Shown here in pieces: positions 31,802-40,984 of a DNA stretch of 64,000 nt. Made by a program: the position numbers and the translations under genes. Location: contig NZ_JARVKW010000029.1 in the NCBI RefSeq assembly GCF_029813775.1, forward strand, positions 29,911 to 93,910, in the 5' to 3' direction. The notes under the pieces are model-generated. The model ran no database searches. It saw only the letters and a list, made by a program, of their open reading frames with translations, and was not told where the DNA came from. The number at the start of each line of letters is the position of its first letter. Positions within the stretch are counted from its first letter, which is position 1. This stretch comes from Streptomyces sp. DH24 (GTDB lineage: Bacteria; Actinomycetota; Actinomycetes; Streptomycetales; Streptomycetaceae).

Positions 31802-34749
31802 TGACGGGGATCACGGACTTCGACGCGCTGCGCCGGGCCATGGCGGAGAACTCCGAGCAGCCCGAGGGCCCGGCCCGCAACGCGCGCGCGGAGCAGTTGC
31901 TCGCCGAGGCGGAGAAGCTGAACATCCCGCTCGCGGTGATCGAGGCGCTCGGACACCAGCTGAAGGTCTACAACTACAGCTCCGAGAAGGACAAGATGTT
32001 CGTCCCGTTCTCGCGGCTGCTGCGCATGTGGGACGAGCGGCCGGAGGACTTCGACGAGTACGAGACCCATCAGCTGCACTGGGTCTTCAAGTGGGTGTCG
32101 TCGGGGATGCTCGACCAGCCGCACATTCCGCTGGCCTCCATCGAGAAGTGGCTCGGCGAGATGGAGCACCGCTACCGGCTCGCCGGGCACACCGAACGGG
32201 CCGTGCGGAGCGTGGAGTTCAGTGTCGCCGCGCACATCGGCGACGTGGCGCGCGCGGAGCGGGCGTACGAGGCGTGGCTGGCCGCCGACCGGGACCGCAT
32301 GGCCGACTGCCACGCGTGCGAGCTGCACGACCAGGGCTGGTGGCAGGCGGAGCGCGGCCGGGACGAGGAGGCGCTGCGGCTGTGGCGTCCGGTGCTGGAG
32401 GGCGAGTTCAGCTGCGCCCACGAGCCGCACACCGCGCTCGCGTCGTCCCTGGCTCCGCTGCTGCGGCTGGGGCGCGTGGAGGAGGCGCGCGCCAACCATC
32501 TGCGGGGTTTCCGGCTGGTGCGCGCCATGGAGAGCATGCGCGGCGCGTACGCGGACCACGTGGAGTTCTGCGCGCTGTCCGGCAACGAGGCGCGCGGCCT
32601 GGAGCTTCTCGCCCAGCGGCCGGCGTACTTCACGGACGACGGGCATCCGCGCAGCAAGCTGGACTTCATGGCCGTGGTGGCGCTGCTCATGGACCGGCTG
32701 ACGGAGCTGGGGCTCGGCGATCAGCGGGTACCGGGCCCGGCGGGCCGGTCGTGGACCGCGCGTGAACTGGCCGCACACGCGCGTGCGGAGGCACTGGAGC
32801 TGGCGGCGCGGTTCGACCGGCGCAACGGCACGGGCCATGTCAGTGAGCAGGCACACGCGCGTATGGGCCGGCGGCCGCTGGTGGAGCGGCTGCCGCTGGG
32901 GGTGCGGGCGACGCCCCGGCCCGCGCCGGCGGCCCCGGTGCCCGAGCAGGTGGCTCCGGGCGGTGCCGGGCAGCCCGGTCTGCCCGCGCTGCTCGCCGAG
33001 GCGCGCCGTCTGTCCGACGCGCTGGTGCCGAACGCCATCGAGGCGTGGGCCGCGGTGGAGCGCGCCGCGGAGGGTGCCGAGCTGGACGTCCGCGACCGCG
33101 CGGAGATCGCCGACCACCGGGCGATGGGCCTCGGCCCGGACGGCGCCGAGCTGTTCGAGCGGGCCGCCGTCCTGTACGCGGAGGCGGGCGACCCGGGCGA
33201 GTCCCTGGCGGCACGCGCGCGTGCGGCGTTCGTACGCGCGCTGGCGGGCGACGTGGACGGGGCGCTGACGGCGGTGGCCGAGCCGTACGAGAAGGGGCGC
33301 GCCCTGTACGCCGAGGGCGGTACCGGTGTGCCGCAGGCGGCGTCCGTGGTGATGGCGCGTACGCGGATCCTGATGCGGCGCGCGCAGGAGGCGGACGGTC
33401 CGGCGGAGGCCCTGCTGGCGGACGCCGAGGAGGCCGTGCGGGAGGTGCTGGCGCTCGTCGGGGAACACGCCGACGGGGATGTGCGGCTCGCGTCGCGGGC
33501 CGCCGAGTCCCGGGCGATGCTCGGGGAGCTGGCGGGGCTGCGCGGCGACACGGAGCGGGCGACGGAGCTGTTCGAGCGGGCAGCGGCCGAGTACGTGGCC
33601 GCCGGGCTGCCGTGGTTCGCGGTGGAGTACGAGGCACGGCTGGCGCAGCTCGCGCACCACCGCGGTGACCTTCCGGCGGCGGAGGGGGCGCTGCGTGCCG
33701 CCCTGGAGCACGGCGGCCCTCATCTGGAGCCGGTCGGCCGTGCCCAGCTGCACCTTCAGCTCACCGAGGTGCTGGGCGGCACGGGCCGGTTCGGGGAGGC
33801 CGCGGACCAGGCGCTGGAGGCGGCGCACTGGGCCGACGAGGCGGGCGAGGGGCCAACGCTGGGCGCCTGGGCCCGGCACCAGCTCGGCGGGCTGCTGCTG
33901 CGGCAGGGCCGCTGCGCCGAGGCCGCCGAGGTGCTGGAGTCGGCGCTGCCCGACCTGACCGCCGAGACGCACGGCGAGGGCACGGTCGTGCAGACCCTGT
34001 GGTGGCTCGGCGACTGCCTGGGGGAGCTCGGGGAGCACCGTACGGCCGCCGAACGGCGCCTGCAGGCCGCCGAGATCGCCCGGCACTGGCCCGAGCAGCA
34101 GGACCACGCGACGCTGGCGCACCTGGCGGCCGAGTCGCTCGGACAGGCCGGGCTGCCCGCCGAGGCGGACCGGGCGTACGCGCGGGCGGGCGAGTTGTGG
34201 CGCGGGCTCGGCGACGTGCACGGCGTGGTGCGTTCCCTGCGCGCACGCGCGTGGCTGGCGCTGGGTCCGGAAGAGGGCACCGGGACCGCGCGGGAGCTGA
34301 TGGCGAGCGCCGTGCGGGAGTGCCAGGCGGCGCGGGAGGCGGCCGGGGACGACGAGTCCCGGCTGCGGATCACCGCCGAACTCGGTCACACCCACCGGCA
34401 GTTCGGCGACCTGCTGGCCCGTTCCGTCGGCGAGTCCACCGAGGAGGACGCGATCCGGGAGGCGTTCGAGGAGGCCCTGGTCCAGGTGGTCGCCGCGGCC
34501 GGGGAGTTCGCCTCCCTCGGCGCCGCCGCACTGCACCAGCGCACCGGTGCCGAGCTCGCCGCGGGCTGGCTGGAGGCCGACCTGGGCCGCCCCGCCGAGG
34601 CGGCGGCACGCGCGCGTGCGGTGCTGGCGGCCTACGACGGCGCGGAGGGCGACGAGGGCGACGAGGGCGACGGCGAGATCGGGCCGGTGGGCGCGCGGCG
34701 CGCGGAGGCGGAGCAGATGCTGCGGCTCATGGAGAAGGGCGCCGACTGA
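31801..34749 (+). CDS. Large TPR-repeat protein coupled to the Hsp90-like gene
   Basis: A 982-residue, largely alpha-helical protein. The ATG overlaps the Hsp90-like stop by one base, which implies translational coupling. Repeated 34-residue-like helix pairs are visible throughout, for example ARAERAYEAWLAADRDRMADCH, AERALFERAAVLYAEAGDP-type segments around 450-480 and LFERAAAEYVAAGLPWFAVE around 590. They are interrupted by a Pro/Ala linker (about 365-395). No enzymatic motif is seen. TPR proteins act as co-chaperones of eukaryotic Hsp90, so a similar adaptor role is a natural guess but is inference. It holds two CACGCGCGCGTG palindromes. It converges on the fakA-like gene. Confidence 0.75.
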   Translation: MTGITDFDALRRAMAENSEQPEGPARNARAEQLLAEAEKLNIPLAVIEALGHQLKVYNYSSEKDKMFVPFSRLLRMWDERPEDFDEYETHQLHWVFKWVSSGMLDQPHIPLASIEKWLGEMEHRYRLAGHTERAVRSVEFSVAAHIGDVARAERAYEAWLAADRDRMADCHACELHDQGWWQAERGRDEEALRLWRPVLEGEFSCAHEPHTALASSLAPLLRLGRVEEARANHLRGFRLVRAMESMRGAYADHVEFCALSGNEARGLELLAQRPAYFTDDGHPRSKLDFMAVVALLMDRLTELGLGDQRVPGPAGRSWTARELAAHARAEALELAARFDRRNGTGHVSEQAHARMGRRPLVERLPLGVRATPRPAPAAPVPEQVAPGGAGQPGLPALLAEARRLSDALVPNAIEAWAAVERAAEGAELDVRDRAEIADHRAMGLGPDGAELFERAAVLYAEAGDPGESLAARARAAFVRALAGDVDGALTAVAEPYEKGRALYAEGGTGVPQAASVVMARTRILMRRAQEADGPAEALLADAEEAVREVLALVGEHADGDVRLASRAAESRAMLGELAGLRGDTERATELFERAAAEYVAAGLPWFAVEYEARLAQLAHHRGDLPAAEGALRAALEHGGPHLEPVGRAQLHLQLTEVLGGTGRFGEAADQALEAAHWADEAGEGPTLGAWARHQLGGLLLRQGRCAEAAEVLESALPDLTAETHGEGTVVQTLWWLGDCLGELGEHRTAAERRLQAAEIARHWPEQQDHATLAHLAAESLGQAGLPAEADRAYARAGELWRGLGDVHGVVRSLRARAWLALGPEEGTGTARELMASAVRECQAAREAAGDDESRLRITAELGHTHRQFGDLLARSVGESTEEDAIREAFEEALVQVVAAAGEFASLGAAALHQRTGAELAAGWLEADLGRPAEAAARARAVLAAYDGAEGDEGDEGDGEIGPVGARRAEAEQMLRLMEKGAD

Positions 34750-34829
34750 GGCGCGCGGCGTGAAACTCCGGCTGAGACGTGCGGCGTGGAGTGGGTCCCG
34801 GTTCGCCCGGGGCCCGGTCGGCGCCGGTC

Positions 34830-34862
34830 GCTGCTGATCGCTACTCGACGCCGATCAGCAGC
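34830..34862. terminator. Hairpin between the TPR and fakA-like genes
   Basis: GCTGCTGATCG (34830-34840) pairs with CGATCAGCAGC (34852-34862), 11 bp with an 11-base loop. The second arm lies inside the last codons of the fakA-like gene. It probably terminates the TPR transcript. Confidence 0.5.
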
Positions 34863-36679
34863 AGCGCGCCCTGCCGCCCGCCCCGGTACACCACGGTGTC
34901 GACGGCGAGATAGGCCTCCCGCACGCGTGCCTGAAGGTGCTCGGCGACGGGTTCCGGCGCCTCGTCGCCGAGGACGAGCGTGACCAGTTCGCCGCCGGCG
35001 GCGAGCATCCGGTCGAGGACGGTCTCGGCGACGGCCGTGACGTCCGAGCCGATCACGGCCACGTCACCGTCGATGAGGCCGAGGACGTCGCCGGCCTGGC
35101 AGATGCCGGCCATGGTCCAGGACTGCCGCTCGGCGACGGTCACCTCGGCGTAGCGGGTGGCGCCGGCCGCCGAGGTCATCGACACGACGTCCTCGTCGAA
35201 GCGGCGGTCCGGCTCGTGCACGGCGAGCGCCGCGATGCCCTGCACGGCGGAACGGGTGGGGATCAGCGCCACGCGGATGCCCTCCGCGCGGGCCTGCTCG
35301 GCCGCCGCCGCGGCGGTGTGCCGCAGTTCGGCGTCGTTGGGCAGCAGGACGACCTCGCGCGCGTGCGCCCTCCGCAGCGCCTGGACCAGCTCCCCGCTGG
35401 CCGGCGGCTCCCCCGGCCGCGCGAGCACGGTGGTCGCGCCGGCCTCCGTGTAGAGCCCCGCCAGACCCTCGCCCGGTACGACGGCCACCACGGCACGCCG
35501 GGCGCGCTCGCGGGGCGGGCGCTCGCCACCGGTGGTGTGCACGTCGCCCGCGGCGAAGTGCGTGATCCGGATCCGGTACGGCCGCCCGGCCTCGACGCCC
35601 GCCTCGACGGCGGCGCCGGCGTCGTCGACGTGCACGTGGACGTTCCACAGCCCGTCGCCGCCGACCACGACGAGCGAGTCCCCGAGGGCGTCCAGCCGCT
35701 CCCGCAGACGCGCCACGGCCGTGTCGTCGGCCTCCAGGAGGTAGATCACCTCGAAGGCGGGCCCACCGGCCTGCGGCGCGGCCTCGCCGGGGACGCACTC
35801 CCCGGGATCGCCGTGCCCGGTGCCGACGGCCCCCGGCACCTCGTCCGGACCGCCCTCCACGCGCGCGTGCGCGCCGCCTTCCCCGCGCGCGTGCGCACCG
35901 TCGGCCGCGCCATCCCCCACGCGCGCGTGCCCCGCGATCCCCGCTGCCGGGACCGCGCCCGCGACCGCCCCCGGCGCCTGGCCGGTCAGCGTCTCCACCA
36001 GTGCCGCCAGCACCGTCACCAGCCCGTGCCCGCCCGCGTCGACCACGCCGGCCCGGCGCAGCACCGCCAGCTGTGCCGGGGTCTCGGCGAGGGCCGCCCG
36101 GGCCCCTTCGTAGGCCGCGCGTGCGACGGTCCCGCAGTCGCCCTCCACTCCCCCGGCCGCGTCGGCGGCGGCCGAGGCGACGGTGAGGACGGTGCCCTCG
36201 ACGGGATGGGCGACGGCCTGGCGCGCGGAGTCGGCGGCGTGCCGCAGCGCGAGCCGCAGGCCCGGCCCGTCGGCGTGGCCGGTCGCCTCGTCGGCGGCGA
36301 GCACCTGGGCCATGCCGCGCAGCAGCTGCGCCAGGATCGTTCCGGAGTTCCCGCGGGCCCCGATGAGCGCGCCGTGCGCCATCGCCCGCGCCGCGTCCGC
36401 GAGCGCGGGCCCGCCCGGCGTACCCGCCCGCGCGCCCCCGGCGGAACCGGCCTCGTCGGCGCCCCCGTGATCGAGCCCGTGGGCCGCGAACACCGCCTCG
36501 ACCGCAGTGACCGCCGACTCGACGGTCAGATACAGGTTCGTGCCGGTGTCACCGTCCGCGACCGGATAGACGTTGATCGCGTCGATCTCCTCACGCGCCC
36601 GCCCCAGTGCCCTGAGCGCCAGACCGCACCAGGTGCGCACCGCGAGGGCGTCGAAGAACGGCTGCGGCACCTGCGCCAC
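34841..36679 (-). CDS. FakA-like (DhaL/DegV, YloV) kinase domain protein
   Basis: A 612-residue protein from a GTG with GGAGG five bases upstream. The N-terminal DhaL domain has NVYPVADGDTGTNLYLT (36-52), whose aspartates bind the ATP-magnesium complex, as in dihydroxyacetone kinase L subunits. The C-terminal half resembles the FakA middle and C-terminal domains (VVVVGGDGLWNVHVHVDD and HAREVVLLPNDAELRHT). In Gram-positives FakA phosphorylates fatty acids delivered by FakB; I see no fakB here, so substrate assignment is inference. The linker (about 240-310) is Gly/His/Arg-rich with HARV/HARG repeats. It is placed before rpmB, divergent, as often seen for recG-yloV-rpmB. Confidence 0.8.
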   Translation of the reverse strand: MAQVPQPFFDALAVRTWCGLALRALGRAREEIDAINVYPVADGDTGTNLYLTVESAVTAVEAVFAAHGLDHGGADEAGSAGGARAGTPGGPALADAARAMAHGALIGARGNSGTILAQLLRGMAQVLAADEATGHADGPGLRLALRHAADSARQAVAHPVEGTVLTVASAAADAAGGVEGDCGTVARAAYEGARAALAETPAQLAVLRRAGVVDAGGHGLVTVLAALVETLTGQAPGAVAGAVPAAGIAGHARVGDGAADGAHARGEGGAHARVEGGPDEVPGAVGTGHGDPGECVPGEAAPQAGGPAFEVIYLLEADDTAVARLRERLDALGDSLVVVGGDGLWNVHVHVDDAGAAVEAGVEAGRPYRIRITHFAAGDVHTTGGERPPRERARRAVVAVVPGEGLAGLYTEAGATTVLARPGEPPASGELVQALRRAHAREVVLLPNDAELRHTAAAAAEQARAEGIRVALIPTRSAVQGIAALAVHEPDRRFDEDVVSMTSAAGATRYAEVTVAERQSWTMAGICQAGDVLGLIDGDVAVIGSDVTAVAETVLDRMLAAGGELVTLVLGDEAPEPVAEHLQARVREAYLAVDTVVYRGGRQGALLLIGVE

Positions 36680-36947
36680 CTGCGCCTCCTTGAGCTGACG
36701 GACGTGGGACGCAGCGTAGACCCCGCGGCGGTGGCCTCCGGTGGTGGGCCGGGCCGGGTCCCTGAGCTGCCGTGGTAGTTTCGTTGTACGGGCGCAGTCG
36801 TTGTATGCTGCTCCGGTTGCCCGATCCGATCGGGCCATTCCCCCTGGCAGCGCCACTCAGATCTCGACCGCTCGTAGAGCCTTCAAGGTCTTGATCCCGG
36901 CATGCCGGGATCAACCGTAAGTGCATCTGAAGTCTTTGGAGTGACCC
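36680..36947. promoter_or_regulatory. Divergent promoter region of fakA-like gene and rpmB
   Basis: A 268-bp gap. A TATGCT hexamer at 36804-36809 is a plausible -10 for rpmB. A 24-bp perfect palindrome follows at 36891-36914 inside the presumed rpmB leader. Confidence 0.5.
36891..36914 (+). promoter_or_regulatory. 24-bp perfect palindrome in the rpmB leader
   Basis: Arms TTGATCCCGG and CCGGGATCAA enclose CATG, so every position pairs. In RNA it forms a 10-bp stem with a 4-base loop, ending 33 bases before the rpmB start. No T tract follows, so it is not a standard terminator. It may be a protein-binding or autoregulatory leader structure, or a DNA operator. Confidence 0.6.
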
Positions 36948-37133
36948 GTGGCTGCCAACTGCGACGTCTGCGGCAAGGGGCCGGGCTTCGGCAACAACAT
37001 CTCGCACTCGCACCGCCGTACGTCCCGTCGCTGGAACCCGAACATCCAGCGTGTGCGTACCGTGGTCGGCGGGACGCCGAAGCGCGTGAACGCTTGCACC
37101 TCGTGCATCAAGGCCGGCAAGGTCTCGCGCTGA
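36948..37133 (+). CDS. rpmB: 50S ribosomal protein L28
   Basis: A 61-residue L28 starting at GTG with GGAG six bases upstream. It carries CDVCGKGPGFGNNISHSHRRT and a second CxxC (CTSC), so it is the zinc-binding (C+) form. Streptomyces also have zinc-free paralogues controlled by Zur, so this copy would be the zinc-replete one. It is a single-gene unit with a strong terminator at 37174-37205. Confidence 0.96.
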   Translation: MAANCDVCGKGPGFGNNISHSHRRTSRRWNPNIQRVRTVVGGTPKRVNACTSCIKAGKVSR

Positions 37134-37173
37134 CGCACTGCTGAGCGCGCGGCCACTGCTGGTTGCTTGCATC

Positions 37174-37205
37174 AAGCCGGTCCACCTCGGGTGGACCGGC
37201 TTTTT
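37174..37205 (+). terminator. Rho-independent terminator of rpmB
   Basis: A 12-bp stem (AAGCCGGTCCAC with GTGGACCGGCTT), loop CTCGG, running into TTTTT. This is the most canonical terminator in the window. Confidence 0.93.
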
Positions 37206-37274
37206 GCGGTGTCCGCGACCGGTGTCCGCGACCGGTGACCGGGCCCGGCCGCCGAGCCCGGTCGGCGGGCGCGC

Positions 37275-38062
<788 letters not shown>

Positions 38063-38066
<4 letters not shown>

Positions 38067-39028
38067 GACTCGATGTCCCCGAAGTGGTCCCAGCCGCCCT
38101 GCGTGGTCCAGGGCGCCCCGTCGACCGTCACCTGGGGCAGCGCCGACGGGTTGAGGACCTCGCCGATCACCTTCCAGCGGGCGGGCAGCTTCACGTCCGG
38201 CGGGAAGGTCGCCACGATCGCGTGGTCCTCTCCCCCGGTCAGCACCCACTGCATCGGGTCGACGCCGACGGCCTGCCCGATGTCGTACATCTGGGACGGG
38301 ATGTCGATGGCGCCGGACCGGACGTCGATGCGCACCTTGCTGGCCTCGGCGATGTGCCCGAGGTCGGCGATCAGCCCGTCGCTCACGTCGCACATCGCGG
38401 TGGCGCCGAGCCCGGCCGCCGCGGGACCGGCGTGGTACGGCGGTTCGGGGCGGCGGTGGGCCTCCACGAAGGCGCGGGGCGAGCGGAACCCGCGGGACAG
38501 GACCGCGTAACCGGCGGCGGACCAGCCCAGCCAGCCGGTGACGGCGACGAGATCGCCGGGCTGTGCGCCGGCCCGCGTGACGGGCTCCTGGTTGCGCAGG
38601 TCGCCGAGCGCGGTGATCGAGATCATGATCTGGTCGCCGCGCACGACGTCGCCGCCGACCACGGAGGCCCCCGCGACCTGGCACTCGTCGCGCAGGCCGT
38701 CCATCAGCTCGGTCGGCCAGGTCACCGGCAGTTCGGCGGGGACGACCAGGCCGAGCAGCAGCGCGGTCGGCACGGCACCCATGGCCGCGATGTCGGCGAG
38801 GTTCTGCGCCGCCGCCTTGCGGCCCACGTCGTACGCCGTCGACCAGTCGCGGCGGAAGTGCCGGCCCTCCAGCAGGATGTCCGTGCTGGCCACGACCCTG
38901 CGGTCGGGCGCGGCGACCACCGCGGCGTCGTCGCCGGGGCCGACCCGGACCGCCGGGGTCGTGGTGAGGCGGGAGGTGAGCTCCCTGATGAGCCCGAACT
39001 CCCCGAGCTCACCAACAGTGCCCTTCAT
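38063..39028 (-). CDS. thiL: Thiamine-monophosphate kinase ThiL
   Basis: ThiL makes thiamine pyrophosphate from thiamine monophosphate. The ATG (GGAGAAAGGGCA upstream) gives 321 residues starting MKGTVGELGEFGLIRELTSRL. Family marks are the VGPGDDAAVV metal-binding motif, the STDILLEGRHFRRDW substrate segment, ISITALGD and the CDVSDGLIADL motif. First gene of thiL-thiD. No TPP riboswitch consensus (CTGAGA) is visible upstream, so control may be constitutive or by another means. Confidence 0.95.
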
Positions 39029-39092
39029 TGCCCTTTCTCCCCTTCTTCCCCTGCCCGTTCCCGGTCGCGGGTCATCTGTGTCGTCGTTACGG

Positions 39093-39108
39093 TCGTGTTG
39101 ACCGTCAA
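39093..39108 (+). promoter_or_regulatory. Shared 16-bp element containing the dyad TTGACCGTCAA
   Basis: TCGTGTTGACCGTCAA is identical to the minus-strand sequence at 20012-19997. It lies 127-142 bases before the lrp-like gene, and also in the divergent thiL upstream region. Confidence 0.55.
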
Positions 39109-39234
39109 TTTCTTTCGTGCCCGTACCCCGGCACAGGGACGCCGGTTCCCGCAGGTCTCCCCGCGGTGAGCGGCGACGCGATACCGTGGCGTTCCTTTTC
39201 CCCACATGATCCTCGTGGCCGCCCTGGAGGTTCC

Positions 39235-39468
39235 GTGGTACAGGCGTACATCCTGATCCAGACGGAGGTCGGCAAAGCGTCGACCGTCGCCGAGACGATC
39301 AGCAAGATCCCTGGAGTCGTCCAGGCCGAGGACGTGACAGGACCGTACGACGTGATCGTGCGCGCCCAGGCCGACACCGTCGACGACCTCGGTCGCATGG
39401 TGGTCGCCAAGGTCCAGCAAGTGGACGGCATCACCCGCACACTGACCTGCCCCGTCGTCCATCTCTAG
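39235..39468 (+). CDS. Lrp/AsnC ligand-binding-domain-only protein
   Basis: A 77-residue protein from a GTG with GGAGG four bases upstream. It consists only of the RAM/AsnC effector-binding fold (VVQAYILIQTEVGKA, VVQAEDVTGPYDVIVRAQ, VQQVDGITRTLTCPVV) and lacks the helix-turn-helix of full Lrp regulators. Stand-alone RAM proteins form oligomers that bind small ligands such as amino acids and may modulate full-length Lrp proteins; this is inference. It is divergent from thiL. Confidence 0.85.
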   Translation: MVQAYILIQTEVGKASTVAETISKIPGVVQAEDVTGPYDVIVRAQADTVDDLGRMVVAKVQQVDGITRTLTCPVVHL

Positions 39469-39701
39469 TCCCCCGTCCGCCCTCGGCCGGTGTGCTCTCT
39501 TCCGTCACCGGCGCACCGGACCGCCGCCCTCGCCCGACTGTTCGACAAGGGCTGTTCCTCAGCAGACGACAGGGCGTCGGCGGTGGTTCCCGGCCCGGGG
39601 AAGCCCGGCGATCATACTGCGCCGCGCCGTCGAACGACCCGCCGAGACGGACCGGCGGCAGGAAGGAGCGGGCAAAAGGCGCGGATGGCGCGCAGCAAGA
39701 A

Positions 39702-39724
39702 GGCGACCCCCGAGGGGATCGCCT
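39702..39724 (-). terminator. Hairpin after ddlA
   Basis: AGGCGACCCC pairs with GGGG(A)TCGCCT with a one-base bulge, and lies 21 bases beyond the ddlA stop. In the other direction it also follows the lrp-like gene. Confidence 0.6.
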
Positions 39725-39745
39725 CCGTCGCGCGGGCGGGCCGGT

Positions 39746-40903
39746 TCAGCGCAGCCCGGTGGACCGCCGCAGCGCCGCCCGCACCAGCAGGTCCACCAGC
39801 TCGGGATAGCTGATGCCGGTGGCCTGCCACATCTGCGGGTACATCGAGATCGGGGTGAAGCCGGGCATCGTGTTGATCTCGTTGATGACGAACTCGCCGT
39901 CCTCGGTGAGGAAGAAGTCCGCGCGGACCAGCCCCTCGCAGGACGCCGCGTCGAACGCCTCCACCGCGAGCCGCCGCACCTCGGCGGTCTCCTCGTCGCT
40001 GAGCGGGGCGGGCACGATGCCGGGCGTGGAGTCGATGTACTTGGCCTCGAAGTCGTAGTACGCGTGCGCGTCCGGCGGCGGGATCTCGGCCGGCACGGAG
40101 GCGCGCGGCCCGTCCTCGAACTCCAGCACCCCGCACTCGATCTCGCGGCCCCGCAGCGCCGCCTCGACGAGGATCTTCGGGTCGTGGCGCTGCGCCTCGG
40201 CGACCGCGTCGTCCAGGCCGGACAGGTCGTCGACCTTGGTGATGCCGATGGACGAGCCGGCGCGCGCGGGCTTCACGAACAGCGGCCAGCCGTGCTCGCC
40301 GGCGAATTCGACGATCTTCTTGCGGGCGGCAGCCTCGTCCTGCTCCCACTCGCGGGGCCGGATCACCACGTACGGGCCCACCTTGAGCCCGAAGGAGGTG
40401 AACACCCGCTTCATGTACTCCTTGTCCTGGCCAACGGCCGAGGCGAGCACCCCGGAGCCGACGTACGGCACCCCGGACAGCTCCAGGAGACCCTGGAGGG
40501 TGCCGTCCTCGCCGTACGGGCCGTGCAGGACGGGGAAGACCACGTCGACGTCGCCGAGCACCTTCGGCACCGAACCGGGCTCGCTGTAGACGACTTCGCG
40601 GCTGGCGGGGTCGACGGGGAGCACCACGCCGCCCTCTCCGGACTCGGCGAGCTCCTCGACGCTGGGCGTGCGGCGGTCGGTGATCGCCATGCGCTCGGGC
40701 TCGTCGGCCGTGAGCGCCCAGCGGCCGTCCCGGGTGATGCCGATCGGCAGGACGTCGTACTTCGTCCGGTCGATGGCGCGCAGTACGGCTCCGGCCGTGA
40801 CCACGGAGATCCCGTGTTCTGAGCTGCGCCCGCCGAACACGACGGCCACACGCGGCTTGCGAGGCGGCTGATCGGGGCTCTGGGGGAGGTTCTGGGTGCT
40901 CAT
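39746..40903 (-). CDS. ddlA: D-alanine--D-alanine ligase
   Basis: It joins two D-alanines for peptidoglycan precursors in the cytoplasm. The 385-residue ATP-grasp protein starts MSTQNLPQSPDQPP. It has VAVVFGGRSSEHGISVVTAG near the N terminus, the KPARAGSSIGITKV ATP-binding loop, and the C-terminal VRADFFLTEDGEFVINEINTMPGFTPISM with metal ligands. It follows gpsA by 81 bases at the end of a probable plsC-gpsA-ddlA unit, linking lipid and wall precursor supply. No vanA-type substitution is evident in the parts inspected. Confidence 0.95.
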   Translation of the reverse strand: MSTQNLPQSPDQPPRKPRVAVVFGGRSSEHGISVVTAGAVLRAIDRTKYDVLPIGITRDGRWALTADEPERMAITDRRTPSVEELAESGEGGVVLPVDPASREVVYSEPGSVPKVLGDVDVVFPVLHGPYGEDGTLQGLLELSGVPYVGSGVLASAVGQDKEYMKRVFTSFGLKVGPYVVIRPREWEQDEAAARKKIVEFAGEHGWPLFVKPARAGSSIGITKVDDLSGLDDAVAEAQRHDPKILVEAALRGREIECGVLEFEDGPRASVPAEIPPPDAHAYYDFEAKYIDSTPGIVPAPLSDEETAEVRRLAVEAFDAASCEGLVRADFFLTEDGEFVINEINTMPGFTPISMYPQMWQATGISYPELVDLLVRAALRRSTGLR

Positions 40904-40984
40904 ATCGCGTTGAGAGTACCCGCTGGTATCCCCCGCGTCAGCGCCCGCCGGGCCGTCGGCGCCGTGCGTCCCACGGACGGTCGC

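Noticed and set aside
39029..39234. TPP riboswitch before thiL
   Set aside because: The conserved CTGAGA element and its partner are absent in both orientations.
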